DNA of 64,000 nt from Simplicispira psychrophila DSM 11588. Lineage in GTDB: Bacteria > Pseudomonadota > Gammaproteobacteria > Burkholderiales > Burkholderiaceae_C. The DNA is taken from positions 248,001 through 312,000 of the forward strand of contig NZ_JHYS01000003.1 of the NCBI RefSeq assembly GCF_000688255.1, in the 5' to 3' direction. Below are positions 29,425-42,046 of the stretch, piece after piece (within the stretch, counting starts at the first letter, position 1; each line of letters opens with the position of its first letter). A program made the translations under genes and the position numbers. Under the pieces are notes generated by a model that was not told where the DNA came from, searched no databases, and was given only the letters and a program-made list of their open reading frames with translations.

Positions 29425-30900
29425 TCAGGACTTGCGGTTGTTGCGCCTGCGTCCCTTGGTCAGGGGCGATGCTGCCGTCACTGCTGCGATCTGCTGGCCT
29501 TCCTTGATTTCTGGAGCCGGGGCGGTGGCTGCGGCTCCCGTGATCGGGCTGACGGGTGCAGCAGCTTTTGCGGGTGCTGGGGGTACCGCATTGGCTACGC
29601 TGGCTACAAGTGCGACAGCAGGTGCCGCCTTTGGAGACGTATCGTTATCAAGAATGAACTGGCGCACATACGGGTACACGTTTTCGCGCCAGCGTCGGCC
29701 GCTGAAAATGCCATAGTGGCCTGCGCCCTTGGCATCCAGGTGGTTATGGTCTTTTTTCACCAGGCTGGTGCACAAATCGTGCGCGGCCTGGGTCTGTCCA
29801 GAGCCGGAGATATCATCTAGCTCGCCTTCGACTGTGAGCAGTGCCGTGGTGGTGATGTCTTGTGGGCGCACGCGCTCGAGCTCTCCGGCAGGCGAGCGCA
29901 CGTCCCAGGTGCCGTTCATCAGCGAGTATTCTTGGAACACCGTCTTGATGGTTTCGAGGTAGTAGGCGGCATCCATGTCCAGCACGGCGTTGTACTCGTC
30001 GTAGAACTTGCGGTGTGCTTCGGTGCTGGCGTCGTCGCCCTTGATCAGATCTTTGAAGTAATCGTAGTGGTTGGTGGCGTGGCGGTCGGGGTTCATGGCC
30101 ACAAAGCCGGTGTATTGCAAAAACCCAGGATAGACGCGACGGCCGGCACCCGGAAAGCTGTCGGGCACAGGGTAAATCACATTTTTCTCAAACCACTCAT
30201 AACTGCGGGTGGCAGCCATGTTATTCACTTCGGTGGGCGACCGGCGTGCATCAATCGGGCCGCCCATCATGGTCATGGACAGGGGGGTGGTCTCGCCCCG
30301 GCTGGCCATAAGCGACACAGCAGCCAGCACCGGCACGGTGGGCTGACACACGCTGATGATGTGGCAGTTACCGTATTTGCCCTGCAGGTGGCGGATGAAT
30401 TCCTGCACATAGTTGACGTAGTCATCCAGGTGGAATTCGCCCTCGGACAAAGGTACCAGGCGGGCATTTTTCCAATCGGTGATATAGACCTTTTGGTCTT
30501 TCAGCATGGTGCGCACCGTATCGCGCAGCAAGGTGGCGTAGTGGCCCGACAGCGGTGCCACGACCAGCACCACCGGCTGGTTTTTCAGCTTGCTCAGGGT
30601 AACGGTGTCGTCCGAGAAACGCTTGAAGCGGCGCAGTTCGCAAAAAGGCTTGTCCAGCTCGATACGCTCATGGATGGCGACGCCGACACCATCGACATCG
30701 ACAGTGGTAATACCGAAAACAGGTTTTTCATAGCCTTTGCCAAGCCGGTACGCCAGATCGTAGCCAGCTGAAATGCGCTGCGATAGGTGCGTCTTGCTCA
30801 GTGGAAACGCTGATCCACCATACAACTTGGCAGCTGCTTGAGCAAAGTCGGCAAATGGCCCCATCAAAGAGCGTTGAGTTTCATAGATCTGATAAAGCAT
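29425..30900 (-). CDS. phaZ: Intracellular polyhydroxyalkanoate depolymerase
   Basis: A 491-residue enzyme that mobilises stored PHB. The N-terminal [20 protein letters not shown] and the alpha/beta hydrolase core with a cysteine nucleophile in [13 protein letters not shown] are characteristic of intracellular PhaZ (PHB_depo_C family). The Asp lies in EGELDDISG and His in [10 protein letters not shown]. The C-terminal ~80 residues are an Ala/Pro-rich extension ending in RRRNNRKS. A 21-bp palindrome lies directly upstream and may be its operator. Confidence 0.94.
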   Translation of the reverse strand: MLYQIYETQRSLMGPFADFAQAAAKLYGGSAFPLSKTHLSQRISAGYDLAYRLGKGYEKPVFGITTVDVDGVGVAIHERIELDKPFCELRRFKRFSDDTVTLSKLKNQPVVLVVAPLSGHYATLLRDTVRTMLKDQKVYITDWKNARLVPLSEGEFHLDDYVNYVQEFIRHLQGKYGNCHIISVCQPTVPVLAAVSLMASRGETTPLSMTMMGGPIDARRSPTEVNNMAATRSYEWFEKNVIYPVPDSFPGAGRRVYPGFLQYTGFVAMNPDRHATNHYDYFKDLIKGDDASTEAHRKFYDEYNAVLDMDAAYYLETIKTVFQEYSLMNGTWDVRSPAGELERVRPQDITTTALLTVEGELDDISGSGQTQAAHDLCTSLVKKDHNHLDAKGAGHYGIFSGRRWRENVYPYVRQFILDNDTSPKAAPAVALVASVANAVPPAPAKAAAPVSPITGAAATAPAPEIKEGQQIAAVTAASPLTKGRRRNNRKS

Positions 30901-31437
30901 GGCATGGCCTAGGTTATGTTGCAGTGCAATATAACAGTACTTTGTTACTTCGAGAGCAGCGGCTCATGCGAGATACTGACGCACCACAGGTTGCGAGAGA
31001 TCAATGACAAGCATGTGCATCGCTCGCACTGCAAAATATACTGTTCTTTTTATTGCGTCACATCAAATTTTTTTAGCAACCAACGGCGCAAGTAAGCTTA
31101 TTTACAGCTATTCAATAGCGTATTAGAAATTTCAGAGGGCATGGCGTTCAGAATTAGTGCATTCGATGTGTTGCAGTATCGATACAGACCCTGGTGTAGC
31201 GGAGTTGAAACGCCCCTGTCGATTTTGTTGATCGATGTATCGATTCGCATTGCCTCGGGCTTCTTTGCTGCCACAAGCAAAGGTAATCGGGTGGACACAA
31301 TGTACCGACTGATCAAGCGTTGAGATCCGTTCAAACCAGCTATTGATGTCCGTCTAAAAACGTATTGTTAGCGCCAGAAACTGGTTTCGTTCGGGTTTTT
31401 GACCTGTGGCAAAGTAGTCTGCTACTCCTTTCTCTTC
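30901..31437. other. Intergenic region upstream of phaZ and the GGDEF-EAL gene
   Basis: About 540 bp between divergent genes. It contains the phaZ palindrome and AT-rich stretches suited to two promoters. Reading frames of 60-78 codons exist on both strands at 31098-31334 but show no family features or RBS. Confidence 0.6.
30914..30934. promoter_or_regulatory. 21-bp palindrome upstream of phaZ
   Basis: The core TTGCA-G-TGCAA is extended by TTAT and ATAA arms with a single mismatch. It ends 14 bp from the phaZ ATG. PhaR-type regulators of PHA genes bind TGC/GCA dyads in other producers; PhaR binding here is inference. Confidence 0.5.
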
Positions 31438-34203
31438 ATGCAAGCACCGCAACAATTTTCACGTCGCCCCGCGACCGGCTTTGCCATGCTTTGGGGCTGG
31501 CCCATGCTGGTGGCCTGCGCGCTGACGTTGTCGATGCTCGGTATTACTTTTTTGTATTGGCAAGCCCAGGAGCGCCAGAGCGCGGACAAGGTATCGCGGG
31601 ATTTTCAGCATGCGGTTGACAACATCGTCTACAACATCCAGGGCCGCATCGATGCTTACGAGCTGGTGTTGCGCGGAGTCAAAGGTTTCTTTGACAGTTC
31701 GGAAGACATCAGCCAGAAAGAATTTCAAACTTACATCGATACGCTGCACCTGGAAGACAAAAAACCCGGCCTGCAGGGCGTCTCCATGATCCGCTCGCTC
31801 GATTCTGCCGAAAAGGATGCGCTGCTTCTGCCCATCTGGCCGACCGGTACGCGCACGCACTATGCGCCTATCGTTTACATCGAGCCACTTACCGCAGAAA
31901 ACCAAAAGATAGTTGGCTTTGATATTGCTACACGCCCTAAAGCTTGGGAGGCACTGGAGCGGGCACGCGACGGTGGAGAACCTGCTATCACCCGTAAGTT
32001 GGTACTGGCCCAGGATGTGGGTGATGACAATAACCCCGCTCGAACGACCCCGGGCCTGGTCATGTACCTGCCGCTTTACGCTCCCCAGACGCGTCTGGAT
32101 ACGCTGGTGCAGCGGCGCGCGGCTTTGCGCGGCTGGGTCAGCGTGCAATTTCGTATGCAAGCCATGATGCATGGGTTGATCGAAAAGCTTGATTCCGACA
32201 TTGATCTGCACATTTACGACGGTGAGGTGCTCAATGCAAAAGAGCTTCTTTACAGCTCTCTGAACACCGCACCCATCGGTGCCGATCCAGCCCGCCCATC
32301 CACACTCCACACCACGCGTCAACTGCTGCTGGGCGGGCACCTCTGGACGCTGCTGCTACAGCCGCGCCCGGCCTTCATCGCACACCATGCCAGCACGCAG
32401 CATGCATGGGTCGCGGCCATGGCGGTGGCTGGCAGTCTGATGCTGGGCTGGCTGGCTTGGCTGTTGATGACCGGGCGTGAGCGGGCCCTTATCTTGGCAC
32501 GCGACATGACGCACGAGTTGCGCCATACCCGGGATGACTTGGTGAGTACCCTGAATGCGGTGCCCGATTTGCTGTTTGAGCTGGACCTGCAAGGCCGCAT
32601 CCACCGCTTTCGCTTCGCTCGCGTTGATCTGCTGCAAGGACAACCCGAACAATTTGCAGGCAAATGCCTGGCCGACATCATGTCGCCCGATGCCGCTGCC
32701 GGCAGCATGGCGGCTTTGAAAGAAGCCTGGGTCACCGGCTACTCGGGAGGGCAGGAATATGGCCTGGAGTTGGCGGGTGAGCACAAATGGTTTGAGCTGT
32801 CGGTGGCGCGCAAAGAGGGCGGTAGCAGTTCTGCCGGACCGCGCTTTATCGCTCTGTCACGCGACATCACCGAACGCAAAAAGGCCCAGGCCCATACCCT
32901 CCAATTAGCCTATTACGACACCCTGACCGGTTTGCCCAACCGCGCCTTGCTGCAGGAGCGGCTGCACAACGCACTCACGGCACACCAGCGCCTGGGCGAG
33001 GTCGGTGCGCTGATTTTTCTGGATCTGGACAATTTCAAGCAGATCAACGATGCGCGTGGCCACGCGGTGGGCGATGCGCTGCTGATACAGGTGGCGCAGC
33101 GCTTGATGCAGCAGCTGCGCAGCGGTGATACCGTGGCGCGCCTAGGAGGCGACGAATTCGTGGTGCTGCTGCAGCATCTGGCCAGCGATATGCAAACGGC
33201 AGCGGCGGCAGCGCTGCGCATCGCCGAGCAGATACACAGCGCGCTGGAGGTGCCCCACCAGATTGATACGCACCTCTACAGCAGTAGCGCCAGCATGGGG
33301 ATCACCTTGTTCCCCAAAAACGTTGAAGGAGCCGATGATCTGCTGCGCGAAGCGGACACCGCCATGTGCCAGGCTAAAAAAATGGAGCACAACCGGTTGT
33401 GCTTTTTTGAAGCCGCCATGCTGACCGATGCGCAGGAAAGCCTGGCCTTGGCCCAAGACGTCAAGGCCGCCATGGAACGCGGAGAAATTTCCGTGTACGC
33501 GCAGTCGCAGGTCAACGCCCACAGCACTGCCGTGGTGGGCGGCGAACTGCTACTGCGCTGGAACCATCCCTTGCGCGGCAATGTGTCACCCGACCGTTTT
33601 ATTTCAGTGGCCGAAGATTCGGGTCTGATCCTGCGCCTGGGTGAATGGGTCATTGTGCAAGCCTGTGAGACCCTGGCGCGCCTGCAGGCAACGCACCCTG
33701 CGCTCACGCTGTCGGTCAACGTCAGCCCACGCCAGTTTCACCAAGACGATTTTGTCGATCGCATACGCGCCATCCTCTTGCAAACCGGTGCGCCGGCGAC
33801 GCAGCTCATTCTGGAGATTACCGAAACTTTGCTGGTCAATAACCTGGCCACCATTGGCCGCATGACCGAACTGGTGCAAATCGGCATTCGCTTTTCCATC
33901 GATGACTTTGGCACCGGCTACTCCAGCCTGTCCTATCTGAAAAAACTGCCGTTGTTTGAGCTCAAGATAGACAAAAGCTTTGTGCAGGACATTCCGGACG
34001 ATGTCAACGACACCGCTATCGTGCAGGCCATTTTGGCAGTCGCTCAGCACCTGAAGTTGCGCGTAGTGGCCGAAGGGGTGGAAACCCAGGCCCAGGCCGA
34101 TTTTCTGCGGGCCCACCACTGCAACGACTTGCAGGGTTTTCTGTTTGAACGCCCGATGCTGCTGGAGTCCTGGCTGGCACAGCAACTGCACAGCGGCGCA
34201 TAG
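31438..34203 (+). CDS. CHASE-PAS-GGDEF-EAL cyclic-di-GMP signalling protein
   Basis: A 921-residue inner-membrane protein. TM1 (about 18-40) precedes a periplasmic CHASE domain (about 70-280, GVKGFFDSSEDISQKEFQTYI), then TM2 (about 320-345), a PAS domain, GGDEF (RLGGDEFVVLL intact; diguanylate cyclase active site) and EAL. The EAL signature reads ELLLRW rather than EALLRW but keeps the Glu, and NVSPRQF, EITET, IDDFGTGYSSL, KIDKSF and AEGVET are present, so phosphodiesterase activity is plausible. The ATG at 31438 is preferred to the upstream TTG. Confidence 0.92.
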   Translation: MQAPQQFSRRPATGFAMLWGWPMLVACALTLSMLGITFLYWQAQERQSADKVSRDFQHAVDNIVYNIQGRIDAYELVLRGVKGFFDSSEDISQKEFQTYIDTLHLEDKKPGLQGVSMIRSLDSAEKDALLLPIWPTGTRTHYAPIVYIEPLTAENQKIVGFDIATRPKAWEALERARDGGEPAITRKLVLAQDVGDDNNPARTTPGLVMYLPLYAPQTRLDTLVQRRAALRGWVSVQFRMQAMMHGLIEKLDSDIDLHIYDGEVLNAKELLYSSLNTAPIGADPARPSTLHTTRQLLLGGHLWTLLLQPRPAFIAHHASTQHAWVAAMAVAGSLMLGWLAWLLMTGRERALILARDMTHELRHTRDDLVSTLNAVPDLLFELDLQGRIHRFRFARVDLLQGQPEQFAGKCLADIMSPDAAAGSMAALKEAWVTGYSGGQEYGLELAGEHKWFELSVARKEGGSSSAGPRFIALSRDITERKKAQAHTLQLAYYDTLTGLPNRALLQERLHNALTAHQRLGEVGALIFLDLDNFKQINDARGHAVGDALLIQVAQRLMQQLRSGDTVARLGGDEFVVLLQHLASDMQTAAAAALRIAEQIHSALEVPHQIDTHLYSSSASMGITLFPKNVEGADDLLREADTAMCQAKKMEHNRLCFFEAAMLTDAQESLALAQDVKAAMERGEISVYAQSQVNAHSTAVVGGELLLRWNHPLRGNVSPDRFISVAEDSGLILRLGEWVIVQACETLARLQATHPALTLSVNVSPRQFHQDDFVDRIRAILLQTGAPATQLILEITETLLVNNLATIGRMTELVQIGIRFSIDDFGTGYSSLSYLKKLPLFELKIDKSFVQDIPDDVNDTAIVQAILAVAQHLKLRVVAEGVETQAQADFLRAHHCNDLQGFLFERPMLLESWLAQQLHSGA

Positions 34204-34206
34204 GCT

Positions 34207-35235
34207 TCAATCCCCAGCACACTCGGCTGCATGTGCCAGCGCCATCACCTCGTGCGGCGACAAAGCCTTCAAGTGGTGGTCGCTCCACACTTGACGCCAG
34301 CGGCGCGCACCGCGCAGACCGTGGCGCAAGCCCAGCATATGCCGAGCAATGCTGGCCCACGGCGTGCCGTACAGCGCCTGCTCACGCACCATGTAATCCA
34401 CCATCGCGGCCTCGACCCCCTCGCGCGTCAGGGTATTCGGTGCATCGCCATAAAACACCTCGTCCCAGCGCGCCAGCCACCACGGGTTGTGGTAGGCCTC
34501 GCGCCCAACCATTACGCCATCGACCCGCGCCAGCTGCTCCAGCACTGCTTCATCGGTATTGAGGCCGCCATTGATGGCGATGGTCAGGTGCGGAAAATCC
34601 TGTTTGAGTTGGGTGACCACGCCGTAACGCAGTGGCGGAATCTGGCGGTTCTCCTTGGGGCTGATGCCATTGAGCCAGGCATTGCGCGCGTGGACGATAA
34701 AAGTGTCACACCCCGCCTCGGCCACGGTGCCGATGAAGTCGCGCACAAAATCATAGTTCTCGTCTTTGTCGATACCAATGCGGTGCTTCACGGTCACCGG
34801 CACCTCCACCGCATCGACCATCGCCTTGACGCAATCGGCTACCAACTGGGGCTCTTTCATCAGGCTAGCACCAAACGCGCCGCGCTTCACCCGGTCGCTG
34901 GGGCAGCCGCAGTTCAGGTTGATTTCGTTATAGCCCCACTGCGCGCCCAACTGCGCACTGCGTGCCAGCGTGGCCGGATCGTTGCCACCCAGCTGCAGCG
35001 CCACTGGATGCTCTTCCGCGTTAAAGCGCAAATGCCGCTCGGTGCCGCCGTGGATGACTGCGCCGCCATTGACCATCTCGGTGTACAGCAGCGTGTGGCG
35101 ACTGAGCAGCCGGTGAAAATACCGACAGTGACGATCACTCCACTCCATCATCGGCGCGACGGACATGCGCCAAGGGCTGTGCGAGCTGGGCGCGGTGGAC
35201 GGGAGAGCGGCGGGCGTGGGGGCAACTTCAAACAT
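34207..35235 (-). CDS. dusA: tRNA-dihydrouridine(20/20a) synthase
   Basis: A 342-residue FMN enzyme that reduces uridine in the tRNA D-loop. Motifs: SVAPMMEWSDRHCRYFHR, VALQLGGNDP, the catalytic cysteine in NLNCGCPSDRV, KHRIGID and INGGLNT/GVMVGREAYHNPW. DusA-specific features are HRIGIDKDENYDF and the NPW segment. It converges on the GGDEF-EAL gene with only 3 bp between the stops. Confidence 0.95.
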   Translation of the reverse strand: MFEVAPTPAALPSTAPSSHSPWRMSVAPMMEWSDRHCRYFHRLLSRHTLLYTEMVNGGAVIHGGTERHLRFNAEEHPVALQLGGNDPATLARSAQLGAQWGYNEINLNCGCPSDRVKRGAFGASLMKEPQLVADCVKAMVDAVEVPVTVKHRIGIDKDENYDFVRDFIGTVAEAGCDTFIVHARNAWLNGISPKENRQIPPLRYGVVTQLKQDFPHLTIAINGGLNTDEAVLEQLARVDGVMVGREAYHNPWWLARWDEVFYGDAPNTLTREGVEAAMVDYMVREQALYGTPWASIARHMLGLRHGLRGARRWRQVWSDHHLKALSPHEVMALAHAAECAGD

Positions 35236-35266
35236 GGCGGCGATTATCCCCGCCGACGGGCATTAA

Positions 35267-35308
35267 AAATAATAGCTGCTAGTGCTTTATGAAAATGGCT
35301 TTCAGACT
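35267..35308 (-). repeat. 42-bp dispersed element, left member of an inverted pair
   Basis: Plus strand: AAATAATAGCT, 4 nt, GTGCTT, 9 nt, GGCTTTCAGACT. Exact spacing. Its partner lies at 35336-35356 in the opposite orientation. Confidence 0.55.
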
Positions 35309-35335
35309 GTTTTAATACTGAAAACCAAGCAAATA

Positions 35336-35356
35336 AAGCGCTGCCAGCTATCATTT
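35336..35356 (+). repeat. Half copy of the 42-bp element, right member of the pair
   Basis: AAGCGC, 4 nt, AGCTATCATTT. With the left member it makes an imperfect inverted repeat spanning 35264-35360 between dusA and the acyl-CoA synthetase gene. Confidence 0.5.
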
Positions 35357-35384
35357 TTTATGATGCCACAGTCTCTTCACGCCC

Positions 35385-37232
35385 TTAAGCCTGCGGCTTG
35401 CTGTTCGGCTTGGCATAGATCGCGTCAATCTCCTGGGCAAAATAACCCATCAGGTTGTTGCGCTTGAGCTTGAGCGTCGGCGTCATGAAGGTGTTTTCAA
35501 TCGTCCACGGCGTCAGCGTCAAGTGCACGGCGCGCGGCATGGCGTAGCGCGGAAAGCTGCGGCTGGCGTGGGTGATACGCTCCACAGCGGTGCGCAGCAC
35601 GTGTGGGTCGCTCAGGCTGGCGGGGGCGTTGGCGTCGAGACCCAGCTCTGCGGCCAAGCGCTGCCATTCGCTGGCTTCTAGTACGGCGACACAGGTGATG
35701 AAGGGGCGGTTGTCACCGACGACAAAGACTTGGGAAAACAGCGGATCGGCGCTGATGGCCAGTTCCAGGTCGGCCGGCGGCACTTTTTCGCCGGTCGAGG
35801 TGACGATGATTTCCTTGATGCGGCCGCGAATATAGATGCGCCCGTCGATGAAGTCGGCCTGGTCGCCCGTAGCCAGCCAGCCGTCGTGTGACAGGGTGCG
35901 GGCGGTGTCTTCGGGGCGGTTCCAGTAGCCTTTCATGACGATGTCGCCGCGCACCTGTAGCTCGCGATTTTCGCCAATGCGCACCTCCACCCCCGGCAGT
36001 GCGCGTCCGACGCTGTCGGGGCGGTTGTCTTTTAAGGTGTTGACCGACACTACCGGTGAAGTTTCGGTCATGCCGTAGCCCTGCAACACCGGCAGGCCCA
36101 AGCCTAAAAAGCACTGGGCAATGGTCGGCGACAGCGGCGCGCCGCCGCTGACGGCCACGCGCACGCGACCGCCAAATTGCGCCATCAAGGGTTTAGCCAC
36201 CAGCGCCTCCAGCACAAACCAGGGCAGGGCGCTCCACAGTCCAGTGCTGCGCGGGGCTTCGTCTGCTGGTGCTGGCAGGCCGTGGATGGCGCGAAAACGC
36301 CGCCAGCCGGCTTCTACCGCCACCTCGAATAATCGGCTTTTAAAGCGCGAAGGCGCCAGGCGCTCTTGCACCTTGGCGTAGACGCGTTCGTAAATACGCG
36401 GCACCGACACCAGCACCGTCGGTTGCACGGTTTGAAGGTCTTCAGACAGCAGCGCCACCGAGCGCGCGTAGGCTACGCAACTGCCCGCTGCCATCGGCAG
36501 GTAGTAGCCGCCAGTGCGCTCGAAGGTGTGCGACAGCGGCAAAAATGACAAAAAGACATCGCTCGGCAAGGGTTGGATGCGCGCCAGCACTGCCTTGACA
36601 TCGGCCACCACGTTGCGGTGCGTCAGCACCACGCCCTTGGGCTTGCCGGTAGTACCCGAGGTATAGACGATGGCCGCCATATCGACGGCACACGGTGGTG
36701 TGTGCATCAGCGGGCGCTGGCGTGCCTGGGTAAGCCAGTCAGCCAAGGCCAGTACCGGCACTGGTGCGGCCAGATCGGACACCGCGCCCGGCGCGGTGAC
36801 AAGCACTGCGCGCAACTCGGGCAAGGCAGTCTCCAGCGCCTGGATGCGTTGCCACTGTGCCAGGTCGTCCACCAGCAGCAGCGAGGCTTGGCAGTCGGCC
36901 AGGATGTAGGCAATGCTGGCCGGGTTGTCGATGGCGTGCAGTGGCACCGGCACATGGCCCAGCGCCAGTGTGGCTTGGTCGATGGACATGGCGTTCAAGC
37001 CATTGGGTAGCAGGATGGCCACCCGTGCGCCACGGGGCAGCGCCATCGTGGCCAGCGCCCGACTCCAGTGCACTACCCGCTCTTGCGTCTGTGCCCAGGT
37101 CAGGCTGATCCAGCGCTGACAGCTGGCATCAAAGGCCCGGTAAGCCTCGGCGCCTGGCGTGCGGGCAGCGCGCCAAGCAAGCAATTGGGGCAACGTCTGC
37201 ACGCTGGCGAGGTCAGTGAGAAGGGTGGTCAT
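35385..37232 (-). CDS. Long-chain acyl-CoA synthetase (AMP-forming)
   Basis: A 615-residue ANL-family enzyme. P-loop YTSGTTGKPKGVVLTHRN, A5 GYGMTETSPVVS, TGD in WLATGDQADF, the hinge RGRIKEIIVTSTGEKV and a C-terminal KLKRN segment. The pattern LPLSHTFERTGGYYLP and LFSQVFVVGDNRPF matches the FadD15-like/long-chain AMP ligases with the longer ~600-residue frame. The substrate chain length is inferred. The start at 37232 (MTTLLTDLASVQ) is chosen over an upstream in-frame TTG. Confidence 0.9.
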   Translation of the reverse strand: MTTLLTDLASVQTLPQLLAWRAARTPGAEAYRAFDASCQRWISLTWAQTQERVVHWSRALATMALPRGARVAILLPNGLNAMSIDQATLALGHVPVPLHAIDNPASIAYILADCQASLLLVDDLAQWQRIQALETALPELRAVLVTAPGAVSDLAAPVPVLALADWLTQARQRPLMHTPPCAVDMAAIVYTSGTTGKPKGVVLTHRNVVADVKAVLARIQPLPSDVFLSFLPLSHTFERTGGYYLPMAAGSCVAYARSVALLSEDLQTVQPTVLVSVPRIYERVYAKVQERLAPSRFKSRLFEVAVEAGWRRFRAIHGLPAPADEAPRSTGLWSALPWFVLEALVAKPLMAQFGGRVRVAVSGGAPLSPTIAQCFLGLGLPVLQGYGMTETSPVVSVNTLKDNRPDSVGRALPGVEVRIGENRELQVRGDIVMKGYWNRPEDTARTLSHDGWLATGDQADFIDGRIYIRGRIKEIIVTSTGEKVPPADLELAISADPLFSQVFVVGDNRPFITCVAVLEASEWQRLAAELGLDANAPASLSDPHVLRTAVERITHASRSFPRYAMPRAVHLTLTPWTIENTFMTPTLKLKRNNLMGYFAQEIDAIYAKPNSKPQA

Positions 37233-37374
37233 GGAGCCATTATTGGCCTGAAAATACCGTCCCCAAGGCGGGCCGTGCCGTGTATGCACCAGTAAAAAAT
37301 GCAAGCTTTTTGAGTTATTTGAAACAATCATGGCGATCCGCCTAAAATGACCGTTTTTTCTAAGTGGGCACCAT

Positions 37375-38034
37375 ATGGTAAAGCGCGTTCAAGTGGGATG
37401 GGCAGCAGGACTGCTGGCTCTGTGCATATTCCAGCCCACGCTGGCTGAATCTGCCAAAACACGCGCACCCGTGGACTTGAGCGCACGCCTACTGCAAGCG
37501 CAGGCCGATCCCAAACTGGAACAGGCCTTGTTGACAACGGGACGCAAGGTCGCCGCTGTGTGTGCCAACTGCCACGGCGAAGGCGGCAACAGCGTCAAGC
37601 CCGACATCCCGAATCTGGCGGGGCAAAACCCGGCCTACCTGCTGGAACAGGTGCGCCAATTTGCCGATGGCCGGCGCCGCGATATGTTCATGGAGGGCAT
37701 GATCCGCGCCATGAACAGCGACGAAAAGGTCGGCATGGTGCTGTTTTACACCTCCCAGCAGGTGGTGCACACTCCCCTTGCCAACGCTGCGCTGGCGGCC
37801 AAAGGGCAGGAATATTTCAACAAGGTGTGCTTTCGTTGCCACGGCACCGACGGACGTGGTAGCGCGCAATTTCCGCGTATCGCTGGCCAGCAGATCAACT
37901 ACCTCACCCAAACCCTCAAGCGCTACCGCTCGGGTGGCGGCACCCGCGCCGACTCTGTCATGGTCACCCATGCCAAGAGCATGACCGATGCCGACATCCA
38001 GGCGGTGGTAGCCTTCGTCTCGTCGATGCAGTAA
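37375..38034 (+). CDS. Dihaem cytochrome c (c4-like)
   Basis: A 219-residue secreted protein with a signal peptide (VGWAAGLLALCIFQPTLA) and two CXXCH haem sites: CANCH at about 63-67 and CFRCH at about 152-156. A later Met in each half could be the axial ligand (e.g. SVMVTHAKSMTD). The tandem class I arrangement resembles cytochrome c4, a periplasmic electron carrier to terminal oxidases. It is monocistronic; the GntR gene converges immediately downstream. Confidence 0.9.
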   Translation: MVKRVQVGWAAGLLALCIFQPTLAESAKTRAPVDLSARLLQAQADPKLEQALLTTGRKVAAVCANCHGEGGNSVKPDIPNLAGQNPAYLLEQVRQFADGRRRDMFMEGMIRAMNSDEKVGMVLFYTSQQVVHTPLANAALAAKGQEYFNKVCFRCHGTDGRGSAQFPRIAGQQINYLTQTLKRYRSGGGTRADSVMVTHAKSMTDADIQAVVAFVSSMQ

Positions 38035-38038
38035 TTCA

Positions 38039-38674
38039 TCAGGCCGCAGCCTCCAGCCCCTGCGCAAAATGCGCCTGCATGGCATGGGCGGTAGCCTGCG
38101 CATCGCGCGCCATGATGGCCGCCAAAATAGCGCGGTGCTCCTGCAGTGAATCCTCAATGCGCCCCTGCTTGAGCAGCGAGTTGTGCCGGTTGAGCTTCAT
38201 CACCTTGCGCAAGTCCGCCACCATCTGGCCGCGCCAGCGGTTGTCGGCCAGTTCCAGCAGCAGCAGATGAAAACGCTCGTTGACGGCAAAAAAGCGCTCG
38301 CGTTCTTCACAGGCGCCTTCCAACTCGGCGTGCAAGTCCTGCAGGCTTTGCAATTGCGCCGCACTGGCCTGGGCGGCGACTACCGCAGCAGCATCGCTCT
38401 CCAGCAGACTGAGCAAGTGGTACACATCGCGCAGGTCTTTGTCAGACATCTCGGTGACATATGCGCCCCGGCGCACCTTCATCGTGACCAGCCCTTCGGC
38501 GGCCAGCACTTTCAAGGCCTCGCGCAGCGGCGTGCGGCTGATGCCAAACTCTTCGGCAATTTTGAGTTCATCAATCCAGCAGCCTGGCTCCAGCGCACGG
38601 TTGAAGATGCGCTGGCGCAATTGTTCAGCAACTTCCTGGTACAGGGCACGGGGGGTCAAGGTAACGGCGGACAT
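38039..38674 (-). CDS. GntR family regulator, FCD (FadR-type) domain
   Basis: A 211-residue regulator. The N-terminal winged helix has IAEEFGISRTPLREALKVLAAEGLV, and the C-terminal all-helical FCD domain carries the metal/ligand histidines in NERFHLLLLELADN and EHRAILAAIMARD. It is divergent from the methylmalonyl-CoA mutase operon with about 150 bp between, so it probably controls that operon in response to an acyl-CoA or organic acid. The ATG at 38674 is preferred over a TTG at 38692. Confidence 0.9.
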   Translation of the reverse strand: MSAVTLTPRALYQEVAEQLRQRIFNRALEPGCWIDELKIAEEFGISRTPLREALKVLAAEGLVTMKVRRGAYVTEMSDKDLRDVYHLLSLLESDAAAVVAAQASAAQLQSLQDLHAELEGACEERERFFAVNERFHLLLLELADNRWRGQMVADLRKVMKLNRHNSLLKQGRIEDSLQEHRAILAAIMARDAQATAHAMQAHFAQGLEAAA

Positions 38675-38822
38675 AGCAGTGAAATGTACCAAACGACTGC
38701 GACAAAAACTATAAATTAATAATTACGAATCAGGTAAACTCCGTTCATTGCGCCTGCATGTAACGCTTTGCGACTGCTTTGCGACCTGCATGTCCCTTCA
38801 TTGCGAACCTTGTGACACCGCC

Positions 38823-40981
<2,159 letters not shown>

Positions 40982-40985
<4 letters not shown>

Positions 40986-42046
40986 GCGCGGCTGTGATGT
41001 CCCCCCAGACGTCCACGGTGTCCCCAGTCGATGCGCTGTACCAAGCCCTGCTGCACGGCACCCCGGCGCAACAGCGCCGCGCCGTGGCCAAGTCCATCAC
41101 GCTGCTGGAATCCACCCGCAACGACCACCGCGCCCAAGGCGACGCACTGCTGACGCAACTGCTGCCGCACACCGGCAAAGCGCTGCGTTTGGGCATCAGC
41201 GGCGTGCCGGGGGTTGGCAAATCGACGTTTATTGAAACGCTCGGCCTGCACCTGATTGATAAAGGTCTGCGCGTCGCGGTGTTGGCAATTGACCCGTCCA
41301 GCACGGTGTCGGGCGGCTCCATCTTGGGCGACAAAACGCGCATGGAGCATTTGTCGATGCGCGAAGAGGCCTATATCCGCCCCAGCCCTAGCAGCGGCAC
41401 GCTCGGCGGCGTGGCTGAAAAAACCCGCGAAGCCATGCTGGTCTGCGAAGCGGCGGGCTACGACGTGGTGATTGTCGAAACCGTCGGTGTCGGCCAGTCG
41501 GAGACCACGGTGTGGGGCATGACCGATATGTTCGTGCTCTTGCAACTGCCCAACGCCGGCGACGAATTGCAGGCGATTAAAAAAGGCGTGATGGAGATTG
41601 CCGACTTGGTGGTCATCAACAAGGCCGACATTGATCCGCACGCCGCCACGCGCGCGCAGGCGCAAATCACCTCGTCGCTGCGCTTGCTCGGCCTGCACGG
41701 CACGGCGGGTAACGAGCGCCACGACAGCAGCTTTTGGCAACCCAAAGTGCTGCAAATCAGTGCCTTGGAGCGCACCGGCGTTGATGATTTTTGGGCCGCG
41801 GTGAGCGAATTCAACAGCCTGCAAACCGCCAACGGCAAACGCGATAAACGCCGCCAGCAGCAAAACATGGCGTGGATGTGGCAGCGCATCGAGGCCGGTT
41901 TGAAGCAAGCCTTCCACCAAGACGCACGCGTGCAAGCGCTGTTGCCCAGCGTGCTGGCCGATGTATCCGCCGGACGCATTGCCGCATCGACTGCAGCACG
42001 AAATATGCTTGCAACCCATATGGGACAAGCGCAAGTAGCTATTTAA
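40982..42046 (+). CDS. meaB: Methylmalonyl-CoA mutase-associated GTPase (MeaB/ArgK)
   Basis: A 354-residue P-loop GTPase that protects and reloads the B12 mutase. Walker [10 protein letters not shown] (about 73-81), switch regions [18 protein letters not shown] and [10 protein letters not shown], and base-recognition NKAD. A GTG start overlaps the mutase stop (GTGA); ATG 40997 is an alternative. The last dozen residues and the stop codon come from a 42-bp repeat copy, so the normal C-terminus may have been replaced. Confidence 0.95.

Noticed and set aside
31098-31334. 78-codon minus-strand frame in the phaZ/GGDEF intergenic region
   Set aside because: No RBS, no recognisable domain, and an overlapping plus-strand frame of similar quality.
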